This document shows positions 12,227 through 21,580 of a stretch of 64,000 nt of DNA, in pieces. A program made the translations under genes and the position numbers. Under the pieces are notes generated by a model. That model had not been told where the DNA came from and did no database searches. It saw only the letters and a list, made by a program, of their open reading frames with translations. Source of the stretch: Mycolicibacterium pulveris (GTDB lineage Bacteria; Actinomycetota; Actinomycetes; Mycobacteriales; Mycobacteriaceae); contig NZ_AP022599.1 in NCBI RefSeq assembly GCF_010725725.1, positions 3,410,001 to 3,474,000 of the forward strand, in the 5' to 3' direction. How positions within the stretch are numbered: position 1 is the stretch's first letter; every line of letters starts with the position of its first letter.

Positions 12227-12751
12227 ATGAACTTCAAGAAATTCGCGGTAACCACCACGATGGCCGGTGCGCTGGGCCTCGGCGGGCTCGGCCTGGGCAC
12301 TGCTGTGGCACAGGCCGATCCGTTCGTGCCGCCGCCGCCTCCGGTGCCGGTGCCCGGCGTCCACGTTCCGGACGTCCATGTGCCGGGTGTGCATGTTCCT
12401 GATGTGAACCTGCCGGCTGTGAACGTTCCGGATGTGAACGTGCCGAGCGTGAACGTTCCGGATGTGAACGTGCCCAGCGTGAACGTTCCGGATGTGAACG
12501 TGCCCAGCGTGAACATCCCGGATCTCGAGTTTCCCGAGGTGATCAGCCACTTCCGGCTGGCACCAGGAGACATCGCGCCCGGGCAGTTGAAGAACTCGCC
12601 GTTCATCAACGGGGTCCCGAACCCGTTCTTCGGAATCCCGCCTGGTCAGCTGAAGAAGCTGCCGACGGTGGACGGCATCGTCAACCCGTTCTTCGAGCAG
12701 GCGCCGGGCCACTGGGAGATCCCGGACGGCCCGTTCCCGCCAGAGTCCTGA
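12227..12751 (+). CDS. Secreted VPxV pentapeptide-repeat protein
   Basis: It has 174 residues. The signal peptide is MNFKKFAVTTTMAGALGLGG...AVAQA, with likely cleavage before DPFVPPPPP. Residues about 43-105 are a near-perfect five-residue repeat (VPDVN/VPSVN/VPGVH), encoded by 15-bp direct repeats. The C-terminal half repeats APGQLKNSPFINGVPNPFF and PPGQLKKLPTVDGIVNPFF (two units of about 24). The start is ATG 12227 with GAAGGAG upstream. Function is unknown; the repeat suggests an extended, valine-rich extracytoplasmic stalk. A strong hairpin follows the stop. Confidence 0.85.
   Translation: MNFKKFAVTTTMAGALGLGGLGLGTAVAQADPFVPPPPPVPVPGVHVPDVHVPGVHVPDVNLPAVNVPDVNVPSVNVPDVNVPSVNVPDVNVPSVNIPDLEFPEVISHFRLAPGDIAPGQLKNSPFINGVPNPFFGIPPGQLKKLPTVDGIVNPFFEQAPGHWEIPDGPFPPES
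12354..12520. repeat. 15-bp coding tandem repeats (VPxVx units)
   Basis: Units related to gtgaacgttccggat recur in frame across the repeat part of the secreted protein. The central 30-bp double unit (gtgaacgttccggat then gtgaacgtgccgagc or cagc) is nearly identical three times, so copy number may vary between strains. Confidence 0.85.
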
Positions 12752-12759
12752 GCCAGAGC

Positions 12760-12793
12760 GATGGCCGCCTTGCCTTCGGGCAGGGCGGCCATC
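12760..12793. terminator. Hairpin terminator after the VPxV gene
   Basis: GATGGCCGCCTTGCC-TTCG-GGCAGGGCGGCCATC forms a 15-bp stem with one G-T pair and a TTCG loop, 9 bp after the stop codon. There is no T-tract, as in many mycobacterial intrinsic terminators. It separates the insertion from mazG. Confidence 0.75.
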
Positions 12794-12872
12794 CGCATTC
12801 GCCGACGCCCGCCGAAGTGTTGGTATAACCGAGAACAGCGGTCTCATCGAAACGCGTGAGGGGGTCAAGCCC

Positions 12873-13880
12873 ATGACCGTCGTGTTGGTCGACCCCCGCC
12901 GCCCCGCTCTCGTCCCGGTCGAAGCGATCGAACTGCTCAGCGGCGATGTCCAGTACACCGAAGAGATGCCGGTGAAGGTGCCGTGGTCGCTGCCGTCGGC
13001 GCGGCCGTGGTTCTCCGACGAACCAGACGAAAAGACAGCGCCGGTGCTGCTGTCCTCAGACCCCGACCACCCTGCTGTCAAAGCGCGCCTGGCCGCGGGG
13101 GAGAGGCTGATCGCCGCCCCGGAGCCCGCGCCGGGGGAGCGGCTTGTGGACGCGGTCGCGATGATGGACAAGCTGCGCACCTCCGGGCCGTGGGAGAGCG
13201 AACAGACGCACCACTCCCTGCGGCGCTATCTGTTGGAGGAGACCTACGAGCTGTTCGACGCCGTGCGCAGCGGCAACGCCGACGAACTCCGCGAAGAACT
13301 CGGAGATGTGTTGCTACAGGTGCTTTTTCATGCCCGTATCGCCGAGGATGCGCCACAGAATCCGTTCAGCATCGACGACGTCGCCGACACGCTGGTACGC
13401 AAGCTCGGCAACCGAGTACCGGCAGTGCTTGCCGGCGAGGCGATTTCACTCGACGACCAGTTGGCGCAGTGGGAGGAGCGCAAGGCCTTGGAGAAAAGAG
13501 CCAAGCGCGCCTTCTCCTGCATGGATGACGTTCCGACCGGCCAGCCCGCATTGGCGTTGGCGCAGAAGGTCATTGAGCGTGCAACGGCCGCGAACCTGCC
13601 CGCTGACCTGATTCCCGACGCCATCAAGTCGGTGACGGTGTCGGCGGGCTTCGACGCGGAGAACGCGCTGCGGGCGCACGCCCTGGAGTTCATGGACACC
13701 GTGCGCGGGGTCGAACACGCGATCGCGGCCGAGCGCCGCGGTGACGACGTCCCGGAGGAACTCGACGTCGCGCCGCCGGGCGAGATCACCGAAGAGGAGT
13801 GGCGCACCCACTGGCCGACCGCGTCGACGCCGAAAGACATGCCCGAGGACGGCCCGGATGAGGCCCCGGAATCGTCCTGA
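12873..13880 (+). CDS. mazG: Nucleoside triphosphate pyrophosphohydrolase MazG
   Basis: Hydrolyses (d)NTPs, including oxidised ones, to NMP and PPi, a house-cleaning role. It has 335 residues, close to the roughly 325 I recall for the M. tuberculosis protein. An N-terminal extension of about 100 residues precedes the all-alpha MazG domain with metal-binding EETYELFDAV and EELGDVLLQVLFHARIAE (about residues 125-155) and a second, weaker helical half. The start is ATG 12873 behind GAGGGGGTC. Downstream lie lpqU and eno, as in M. tuberculosis. Confidence 0.95.
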   Translation: MTVVLVDPRRPALVPVEAIELLSGDVQYTEEMPVKVPWSLPSARPWFSDEPDEKTAPVLLSSDPDHPAVKARLAAGERLIAAPEPAPGERLVDAVAMMDKLRTSGPWESEQTHHSLRRYLLEETYELFDAVRSGNADELREELGDVLLQVLFHARIAEDAPQNPFSIDDVADTLVRKLGNRVPAVLAGEAISLDDQLAQWEERKALEKRAKRAFSCMDDVPTGQPALALAQKVIERATAANLPADLIPDAIKSVTVSAGFDAENALRAHALEFMDTVRGVEHAIAAERRGDDVPEELDVAPPGEITEEEWRTHWPTASTPKDMPEDGPDEAPESS

Positions 13881-13883
13881 ACT

Positions 13884-13936
13884 GCGATTTCGGCGTACTT
13901 TGTCACGCTGAGCGTGACTAAGCGCGCCGAAATCGC
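13884..13936. repeat. Nested dyad (double hairpin) between mazG and lpqU
   Basis: Outer arms GCGATTTCGGCG and CGCCGAAATCGC (12 bp, perfect) enclose inner arms GTCACGC-TGA-GCGTGAC (7 bp, perfect). It begins 3 bp after the mazG stop. It could terminate transcription, but the nested form and the CGCCGAAATC motif, also seen near 2572 and 25325, suggest a dispersed intergenic repeat. Confidence 0.7.
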
Positions 13937-13975
13937 GAGGGGCGTTCGGGCGCACGGCGGCGCATACGTGGGAAC

Positions 13976-14740
13976 ATGGCAAGCGACCGACGTTGGTTGA
14001 GGAGTTTGGTGTCGCCGGTGCGTTTGCTGCGGGCTGTCGCCGTGGTAGGTGCGGCAGCGCTGCTCTTGGCTTCGAGCTGTTCCTGGCAGCTCGGAACGCC
14101 GATCCCTGAGGGCGTTCCCCCGCCCCCGGGTGACCCCGTGCCCAAGATCGACACCTACGCCGAGGGCCGTCCCGCGGACCAGCTGCATCAGTGGGCCGCC
14201 GAACGCGCGCCCGCGCTCAACATCCCCGTCGCCGCGCTGGAGGCCTACGCCTACGCCGCCCGGGTCGCCGAGGTGGAGAACCCGGACTGCAACCTCGCGT
14301 GGACGACGCTGGCGGGCATCGGTCAGGTCGAGAGCCACCACGGCACTTACCGCGGCGCCGCCATCGGGGACAACGGCGACGTCCGCCCGCCCATCCGCGG
14401 CGTGCTGCTCGACGGCACCGGGGGCAACCTCGAGATCATGGACGACGAGGCGGTCAGCCACGACGGAGACGTGCCGTTCGCCCGGGCCATGGGACCGATG
14501 CAGTTCATCCCCGAGACGTGGCGGCTCTACGGCGTCGACGCCAACAACGACGGCGAGATCAGCGCCGACAACATGGACGACGCCGCGCTGTCGGCCGCCG
14601 GCTACCTGTGCTGGCGCGGAAAGGACCTGGCCACCCCCCGGGGCTGGATGAACGCGCTGCGTGCCTACAACCAGTCCGACCAGTACGCCCGCCTGGTGCG
14701 GGACTGGGCGACGGCCTATGCGAACGGACACCCCCTCTGA
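13976..14740 (+). CDS. lpqU: Lipoprotein with lytic-transglycosylase-like domain
   Basis: It has 254 residues. A basic N-terminus and hydrophobic stretch end LLLASSCSW; Cys 36 is the probable lipidation site, although ASSC is an imperfect lipobox. The mature part has an SLT-like core: AGIGQVESHHGTY (catalytic-type Glu), MGPMQFIPETWRLYG, then DAALSAAGYLC and MNALRAYNQSDQYA, features of the MltB/RPF-like transglycosylase fold that cleaves peptidoglycan. The position between mazG and eno matches lpqU of M. tuberculosis. The start is ATG 13976. Confidence 0.88.
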   Translation: MASDRRWLRSLVSPVRLLRAVAVVGAAALLLASSCSWQLGTPIPEGVPPPPGDPVPKIDTYAEGRPADQLHQWAAERAPALNIPVAALEAYAYAARVAEVENPDCNLAWTTLAGIGQVESHHGTYRGAAIGDNGDVRPPIRGVLLDGTGGNLEIMDDEAVSHDGDVPFARAMGPMQFIPETWRLYGVDANNDGEISADNMDDAALSAAGYLCWRGKDLATPRGWMNALRAYNQSDQYARLVRDWATAYANGHPL

Positions 14741-16105
<1,365 letters not shown>

Positions 16106-16108
16106 GCT

Positions 16109-16777
16109 GTGCCCGAAGCGAAACGACCCGATCCGAAGCGACGGGCCCCCACCTCCCGGCCGAGTAAGCCGGGCAAGGGTGGTGGCAAGGGTCGTCCGCG
16201 CACCACTGCTCGTCGGGAGACCCGCACCGCCGACACCGGCGAATCGCGGGCCGCGGCCGAAGCGGCCAAGGACACCACAGAGTCGATCCGCAAGTCGATC
16301 GTGGTGTCCGCTGAACAGCAGTCGGAGCAACGGTTCGGGTCCGCGGCGCGGCGCGCGGCGATCCTCGCCGCGGTGGTGTGCGTGCTGACGCTGACGATTG
16401 CGGGCCCGGTGCGCACCTACTTCAGCCAGCGCACCGAGATGCGGCAACTCAAGGCCACCGAGGCGGCGCTGCGCGCACAGATCGCCGAGCTCGAGCAGCA
16501 GAAGGTCAAGCTCGCCGATCCGGTGTTCATCGCGGCTCAGGCGCGTGAGCGGCTGGGGTTCGTGATGTCCGGTGAGACGCCGTACCAGGTGCAGCTGCCC
16601 GAGAACTTCGCGGCGCCAGGCACTCCCGGGGCGGAGCCGACCACCGCCGATCCCGACCAGCCGTGGTACACGGCGCTGTGGAACACGATCGCCGATGAGC
16701 CGCACGGGGTTTCGCCCGCGCTGCCGCCACCGCCGCCCCCTCCACCGGTCCCCGTGCCGCCTGCTCCCGGTGGTTGA
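16109..16777 (+). CDS. FtsB/DivIC-like septum-formation protein
   Basis: A bitopic division protein of 222 residues, longer than the E. coli form because of basic and Pro-rich ends. A basic N-terminal 85 residues is cytosolic; one membrane helix (AAILAAVVCVLTLTIAGPV, about residues 88-107) leads to a periplasmic coiled coil (MRQLKATEAALRAQIAELEQQKVKL) and the conserved ARERLGFVMSGETPY. The tail is Pro-rich. It probably pairs with FtsL/FtsQ. GTG 16109 lies 3 bp after the eno stop. Same position as Rv1024. Confidence 0.9.
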   Translation: MPEAKRPDPKRRAPTSRPSKPGKGGGKGRPRTTARRETRTADTGESRAAAEAAKDTTESIRKSIVVSAEQQSEQRFGSAARRAAILAAVVCVLTLTIAGPVRTYFSQRTEMRQLKATEAALRAQIAELEQQKVKLADPVFIAAQARERLGFVMSGETPYQVQLPENFAAPGTPGAEPTTADPDQPWYTALWNTIADEPHGVSPALPPPPPPPPVPVPPAPGG

Positions 16778-17261
16778 GCAATCCGACCTCGACGCCGTCG
16801 CGCGGCAGCTTGGGCGCGAGCCCCGCGGCGTCCTGGAGATCGCCTACCGCTGCCCCAACGGAGAACCGGGGGTGATCAAGACGGCGCCGAGACTGCCTGA
16901 CGGCACACCGTTTCCGACGCTGTACTACCTGACGCACCCGGAGCTGACCGCCGCGGCGAGCCGGCTGGAGTCCGAGGGACTGATGAAGGAGATGACCGAG
17001 CGGCTGCGGCACGACCCCGAGCTGGCGGCCGCCTACCGCCGGGCACACGAGTCCTACCTCGCCGAGCGTGATGCGATCGAACCGCTGGGCACCACGTTTT
17101 CCGGCGGCGGCATGCCCGACCGTGTCAAGTGCCTGCACGTGCTGATCGCCCACTCGCTGGCCAAGGGCCCGGGCGTCAACCCGTTGGGCGACGAGGCGCT
17201 CGCGCTGCTTGCCGACGATCCACGGATGGACGGCATCCTCGAGCCAGGGAAGTGGAAATGA
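16770..17261 (+). CDS. DUF501 protein
   Basis: It has 163 residues and no known activity. Typical DUF501 features are AYRCPNGEPGVIKTAPRLPDGTPFPTLYYLTHP, then a helical part and CLHVLIAHSLAKGPGVNPLGDEAL with conserved Cys, His and Asn. The start is GTG 16770, overlapping the ftsB-like stop by 8 bp, which indicates translational coupling; ppx overlaps its own stop. The group eno-ftsB-DUF501-ppx is conserved in actinobacteria, hinting at a housekeeping role. Confidence 0.88.
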   Translation: MVEQSDLDAVARQLGREPRGVLEIAYRCPNGEPGVIKTAPRLPDGTPFPTLYYLTHPELTAAASRLESEGLMKEMTERLRHDPELAAAYRRAHESYLAERDAIEPLGTTFSGGGMPDRVKCLHVLIAHSLAKGPGVNPLGDEALALLADDPRMDGILEPGKWK

Positions 17262-18208
17262 TCAGGGTCGGCGCCATCGACTGCGGCACGAACTCCATCC
17301 GGCTGTTGATCGCCGACGTCGACGAACATCCGAACGGGCCGCGGCTGCGCGACGTACACCGCGAGATGCGCATCGTCCGGCTCGGACAAGGTGTCGACGC
17401 CACCGGACGGTTCGCGCCGGAAGCGCTGGACCGCACCGAGGAGGCGCTGAGCGCGTACGCGCGGCTGCTCGCCGACCACGAGGTGGACAGGATCCGGATG
17501 GTGGCGACCTCGGCGACCCGCGACGCCGCCAACCGCGACGAGTTCTTCGCGATGACGGCCGAGGTGCTGGGCGCCGTGGTGGCCGGCACCGTCGCCGAGG
17601 TGATCACCGGCACCGAGGAGGCCGAGCTGTCGTTCCGCGGCGCGGTCGACGAACTGGACCCGGCCGCAGCGCCTTTCGTCGTCGTCGACCTGGGCGGCGG
17701 CTCGACCGAGGTGGTGCTCGGCGCCGAGGACGTGACGGCCAGCTTCTCCACGGACATCGGCTGCGTGCGGCTGACCGAGCGTTGTCTGCATTCCGACCCG
17801 CCGACCTCCGACGAGGTCGCGGCCGCGCGCGAGGTGGTGCGCGACGCGCTGCGCGAGGCGCTCGACGTGGTGCCCGTCGACCGGGCACGCACCTGGGTGG
17901 GCGTCGCGGGCACGATGACGACCTTGTCGGCGCTGGCGCAACGGATGAGCACCTACGACTCGGCGGCCATCCACCTGTCCCGGGTCGCGTTCGGCGACCT
18001 GCTGGGTGTGTGTGACGAGCTGATCGCGATGACCCGCGCCCAACGCGCGGCGCTGGGGCCGATGCACGAGGGCCGTGTCGATGTCATCGGGGGAGGGGCG
18101 ATCATCGTCGAGGAACTCGCCGCCGCGCTGGGCCGGCGGGCCGGCATCGACGAGCTGATGGTCAGCGAGCACGACATCCTCGACGGCATCGCGCTGTCGA
18201 TCGCCTGA
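17258..18208 (+). CDS. ppx: Exopolyphosphatase / pppGpp phosphohydrolase (Ppx/GppA family)
   Basis: Member of the ASKHA fold, hydrolysing terminal phosphate of polyphosphate and/or pppGpp; here 316 residues, the short two-domain form. Phosphate-1 loop GAIDCGTNSIRLLIAD, catalytic region TGTEEAELSFRGAV, phosphate-2 loop VVDLGGGSTEVVLG, and GVAGTMTTLSALAQ. ATG 17258 overlaps the DUF501 stop (ATGA). It corresponds to Rv1026 (ppx2), for which polyphosphate hydrolysis is reported; the substrate here is inferred. Confidence 0.92.
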   Translation: MIRVGAIDCGTNSIRLLIADVDEHPNGPRLRDVHREMRIVRLGQGVDATGRFAPEALDRTEEALSAYARLLADHEVDRIRMVATSATRDAANRDEFFAMTAEVLGAVVAGTVAEVITGTEEAELSFRGAVDELDPAAAPFVVVDLGGGSTEVVLGAEDVTASFSTDIGCVRLTERCLHSDPPTSDEVAAAREVVRDALREALDVVPVDRARTWVGVAGTMTTLSALAQRMSTYDSAAIHLSRVAFGDLLGVCDELIAMTRAQRAALGPMHEGRVDVIGGGAIIVEELAAALGRRAGIDELMVSEHDILDGIALSIA

Positions 18209-18218
18209 TTCGCGCGGA

Positions 18219-18650
18219 TCAGGCAGCGACTTGTCGGTGGCGGCGTCGCTTGGTCGGGTCGCGCTGGCCGGCGAGCGTCAACCCGAGCACCGCCATGACC
18301 ACGGCGAGCCCGAAGTGCAGCCAGCTGGCCGCCTGGCCGGCGATCAACGCGTAGGTCCACAGGGCGAGATACACCAACGCACCGCCGAGTAGATAGGCCC
18401 GCGCGGCCGCGTAGCTGTGGGCCATCACGAACCCGAGTGCGCCCGTGGCCAGATGCACCACGTTGTGCAGGGCCGAGACCGCGAACAGCCCGAACACGTG
18501 GGCGCCGCTTTCGCTGATCGACCACGTCAGCCGGTCGTACTCGGTGGTGATGCCGGGGATGAAGCCGCACACGCCCAACACGAGAAGGCCGCCGCCGACG
18601 AGGATCGCTGCGGCTTGCACGGCCATGTATCTGGGGGTTGTCGCCATCAT
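18219..18650 (-). CDS. DUF4383-type four-helix membrane protein
   Basis: It has 143 residues with about four transmembrane helices: AAAILVGGGLLVLGVCGFIPG, GLFAVSALHNVVHLATGALGFV, YLLGGALVYLALWTYAL and WLHFGLAVVMAVLGLTLA, ending in a basic tail. HNVVHLATG is the DUF4383 signature. Function unknown. Two ATGs (18650 and 18647) follow GGGAGGCGAG; the first is used. It is convergent with ppx, with only 10 bp between stops. Confidence 0.85.
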   Translation of the reverse strand: MMATTPRYMAVQAAAILVGGGLLVLGVCGFIPGITTEYDRLTWSISESGAHVFGLFAVSALHNVVHLATGALGFVMAHSYAAARAYLLGGALVYLALWTYALIAGQAASWLHFGLAVVMAVLGLTLAGQRDPTKRRRHRQVAA

Positions 18651-18737
18651 CTCGCCTCCCGCCGGCCACACGGTTATTGACGGGCCGGCAGATCAGAGAG
18701 ATACCCCCGGCGGGGCGCCGCTAATCGACCCAGGCGG

Positions 18738-18842
18738 TTACTTCTTGATGTAGCAGTTCGGGGGGTTGCCGCAGTGATGGCCCTGGTCGCACTTGTGGCA
18801 GTGACACGAACAACCGGAACGCTCGTTGGCTGGTGCACGCAT
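18738..18842 (-). CDS. 34-residue Cys/His-rich metallothionein-like peptide
   Basis: A small open frame on the minus strand starts at ATG 18842, 10 bp below GAGGAG, and ends TAA at 18738. It encodes 34 residues containing GCSCHCHKCDQGHHCGNPPN and ending CYIKK: six Cys and four His in 20 positions, with a C-x-C-x-C-x2-C cluster as in metallothioneins. It is not obviously MymT, the known mycobacterial copper metallothionein. A cytosolic Cu(I) or Zn(II) chelator is inferred. It lies alone between the DUF4383 gene and gnd. The dense, spaced Cys/His and good ribosome site argue for a real gene. Confidence 0.7.
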   Translation of the reverse strand: MRAPANERSGCSCHCHKCDQGHHCGNPPNCYIKK

Positions 18843-19144
18843 CGCAGATCAACTCCTCTGTCGAATCGTTCGCGCTGAGGAAGCGGCGGACACGAATCAA
18901 CATATGCCGATATCGCGACGGTGTCGATGGTTGCCCGTGATCCGATCGCACGCTCAGCAGGCCGCGGACGCCGCAGTCGCCAGCGGCGAAGCGTATTCGA
19001 TTGTTCCGCAAGGGTTTCGCCAGAATTCGGCAACGCTTGGCGCGGAATGACCTCGATTCGCCCCGCGGCACAACGCGGGTGCCTATAGTCGTTAGCTGAG
19101 TTTCCTATCGCGGATCCCGGGGGCGAAGACCCTGAAGGAGTGAC
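18843..19144. other. Intergenic region between the Cys-rich peptide and gnd
   Basis: About 300 bp without a convincing gene. It should hold promoters for the leftward peptide and the rightward gnd. AAGGAGTGAC at the right end is the gnd ribosome site. No clear dyad was found. Confidence 0.5.
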
Positions 19145-20173
19145 ATGGCAACCGATACGCCAATGCAATTGGGGATGGTGGGTCTCGGCCGGATGGGCGC
19201 CAACCTGGTGCGCCGGTTGATGCGTGACGGGCACCGCTGCGTGGTCTACGACCGCAACGCCGACGCCGTCACGAGCCTGGCCGATGAGGGCGCCACGGGC
19301 GCGGAGTCGCTGAGCGAGTTCGTCGCCAAGCTCGACACGCCGCGGGCGATCTGGCTGATGCTGCCCGCGGCGGTGGTGGACGCGACGCTGGACGAGCTGG
19401 TGAAGCTGCTCGACCCCGGCGACATCGTGATCGACGGCGGGAACTCCTACTACCGAGACGACATCACCCGAGCAAAAAGCCTGCAGGAGCATGCTATTCA
19501 CTACGTGGACTGCGGCACCAGCGGTGGAGTGTGGGGCCTGGAGCGCGGCTATTGCCTGATGATCGGCGGCGAAACCGAAGTCGTCCAGCGTCTCGACCCG
19601 ATCTTCAAGACCATCGCGCCGGGACAGGGCTCTGCCGAGCCCACCCCGAGCCGCACCCGCACCGACGGTACGGCGCCCGACGGCTATCTGCACTGCGGGC
19701 CAAGCGGGGCAGGGCATTTCGTGAAGATGGTGCACAACGGTGTGGAGTACGGGATGATGGCCGCCATCGCCGAGGGGCTGAGCATCATCAAACACGCCAA
19801 CGCCGGCACGGTCGACCGCACGGTCGACGCCGAAACCACGCCGCTGCGCGATCCGTGGGCGTACCAGTACACCATCGACGTCGCCGAGGTGGCCGAAGTC
19901 TGGCGGCGCGGGTCGGTGATCGGCTCGTGGCTGGTCGATCTCACCGCCGACGCGCTGGCCCGCTCACCCGAACTGGACGAATTCACCGGGCGCGTGTCGG
20001 ATTCGGGAGAAGGGCGCTGGACGGTGTTGGCGGCGGTGGACGAAGGTGTGCCCGCGTCGGTGATCACCACAGCGCTGTTCGAGCGGTTCGAATCCCGGGA
20101 TCTCGGCGGCTTCACCGACAAGGTGATGTCGGCGATGCGCAGCGAGTTCGGCGGCCACGCCGAGAAGAAGTAG
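19145..20173 (+). CDS. gnd: 6-phosphogluconate dehydrogenase, decarboxylating (short GndA/YqeC type)
   Basis: Oxidises 6-phosphogluconate to ribulose 5-phosphate plus CO2 in the pentose phosphate pathway. It has 342 residues, the short form, which often prefers NAD+. Rossmann motif GMVGLGRMGANLVRRLM, IDGGNSYYRDD, substrate segment CGTSGGVWGLERGYCLMIGG, and catalytic HCGPSGAGHFVKMVHNGVEYGMM. ATG 19145 lies behind AAGGAGTGAC. zwf starts 6 bp after the stop, so steps 1 and 3 of the oxidative pathway are made together. Confidence 0.95.
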   Translation: MATDTPMQLGMVGLGRMGANLVRRLMRDGHRCVVYDRNADAVTSLADEGATGAESLSEFVAKLDTPRAIWLMLPAAVVDATLDELVKLLDPGDIVIDGGNSYYRDDITRAKSLQEHAIHYVDCGTSGGVWGLERGYCLMIGGETEVVQRLDPIFKTIAPGQGSAEPTPSRTRTDGTAPDGYLHCGPSGAGHFVKMVHNGVEYGMMAAIAEGLSIIKHANAGTVDRTVDAETTPLRDPWAYQYTIDVAEVAEVWRRGSVIGSWLVDLTADALARSPELDEFTGRVSDSGEGRWTVLAAVDEGVPASVITTALFERFESRDLGGFTDKVMSAMRSEFGGHAEKK

Positions 20174-20179
20174 GACACC

Positions 20180-21565
20180 GTGACCGAACCGGTGAGCGCG
20201 CCCGCCGATGTGCTGGTGATCTTCGGCATCACCGGCGATCTGGCCAGGAAGATGACGTTCCGGTCGCTGTACCGCCTGGAGCGTCGGGGGCTGCTGGACT
20301 GCCCGATCGTCGGCGTCGCGCTCGACGACTGGTCGGTGTCGACCCTGCGGGACCGTGCGCGCGAAGCGATCGAGGCCGGCGGCGAACCGATCGACGAGCA
20401 GGTGTTCGGGCGCTTCGCGCAACGGCTGTCGATGGTGTCGGGCGATTTCGCGGACCCGAAGACCTACGACCGCGTGGCCAAGGCGATCGAGGGCACACAC
20501 ACGCCCGTGTTCTATCTGGAGATACCGCCGTCGCTGTTCGGGCTCGTCGTGGAGAACCTGGCGCGGGCGAACCTCACCACCCGGGCCCGGGTCGCGGTGG
20601 AGAAGCCGTTCGGCCACGACCTGCCGTCGGCGCGCGAGCTCAACAGAAAGCTTCGCGCGGTGCTCGAGGAGTGGCAGATCTACCGCATCGACCACTTCCT
20701 GGGCAAGGAACCGGCGATGGACATCATGTTCCTGCGGTTCGCCAATTCGGTCTTCGAGCCGTTGTGGAACCGCGACCGGATCCACTGCGTGCAACTCACC
20801 ATGGCCGAGAACTTCGGGGTGGAGGACCGCGGCAGCTTCTACGATCCCGTCGGCGCGTTGCGCGATGTCGTGCAGAACCATCTGCTGCAACTGATCGGAT
20901 TGTTCGCCGCCGAGCCGCCCAGCGTGGCAGGTGCCGACGGGGTGCGGGACAAGCGGGTGGAGGTGTTCCGCGCCATTCCGTCGCTCGATCCCACGCACTA
21001 TGTGCGTGGCCAGTACGACGGCTACACCTCGATCGAGGGGGTCAAGCCGAACTCGCAGACCGAGACGTTCGCGGCGCTGCGCCTGGAGATCGACAACTGG
21101 CGCTGGTCGGGGGTCCCGTTCTTCCTACGGGCCGGCAAAGGTTTACCGGTGCGCGCCACCGAGATTCGGGCGATCTTCAAGCGCCCGCCCAAGCTGGCAT
21201 TCACCGCGTCGACCTACGACGCCAACGAACTCGTGCTGCGCATCGACCCGCGCGCGGGCGCCAACCTGGTTGTGCAAGCCAAAGAACCCGGCGCCAATCG
21301 CACCCGCACGGTTGATCTGTCGGTGATCTTCGCCGAGGAACTCGGGGAGGCGCCCGAACCCTACGAGCGGCTGCTCTACGACGTCATGCACGCTGATTCC
21401 AGCCAGTTCGCCCGCCAGGACGGCGTCGAGGAGACCTGGCGCATCGTGCAACCCCTGCTCGACGCCCCACCCGCCGTGCAGCCTTACCCGCGCGGCTCCT
21501 GGGGGCCGCCGGGTGCCGCGAAACTCGTTGCCGGATACCCGGGTTGGCGCGAACCCTGGCTGTGA
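20180..21565 (+). CDS. zwf: Glucose-6-phosphate 1-dehydrogenase
   Basis: Oxidises glucose 6-phosphate to 6-phosphogluconolactone with NAD(P)H. It has 461 residues. Coenzyme loop IFGITGDLARKMTFRSLYRL, RVAVEKPFGHDL, active-site YRIDHFLGKEPAMD (catalytic His), FANSVFEPLWNRDRI, and FFLRAGKGLP with KRPPKLAF. GTG 20180 is 6 bp after gnd. The gnd-zwf pair resembles the M. tuberculosis gnd2/zwf1 neighbourhood; the loop sequence is divergent from classical Zwf. Confidence 0.95.
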   Translation: MTEPVSAPADVLVIFGITGDLARKMTFRSLYRLERRGLLDCPIVGVALDDWSVSTLRDRAREAIEAGGEPIDEQVFGRFAQRLSMVSGDFADPKTYDRVAKAIEGTHTPVFYLEIPPSLFGLVVENLARANLTTRARVAVEKPFGHDLPSARELNRKLRAVLEEWQIYRIDHFLGKEPAMDIMFLRFANSVFEPLWNRDRIHCVQLTMAENFGVEDRGSFYDPVGALRDVVQNHLLQLIGLFAAEPPSVAGADGVRDKRVEVFRAIPSLDPTHYVRGQYDGYTSIEGVKPNSQTETFAALRLEIDNWRWSGVPFFLRAGKGLPVRATEIRAIFKRPPKLAFTASTYDANELVLRIDPRAGANLVVQAKEPGANRTRTVDLSVIFAEELGEAPEPYERLLYDVMHADSSQFARQDGVEETWRIVQPLLDAPPAVQPYPRGSWGPPGAAKLVAGYPGWREPWL

Positions 21566-21580
21566 CCCCGTCCGCCAGGC

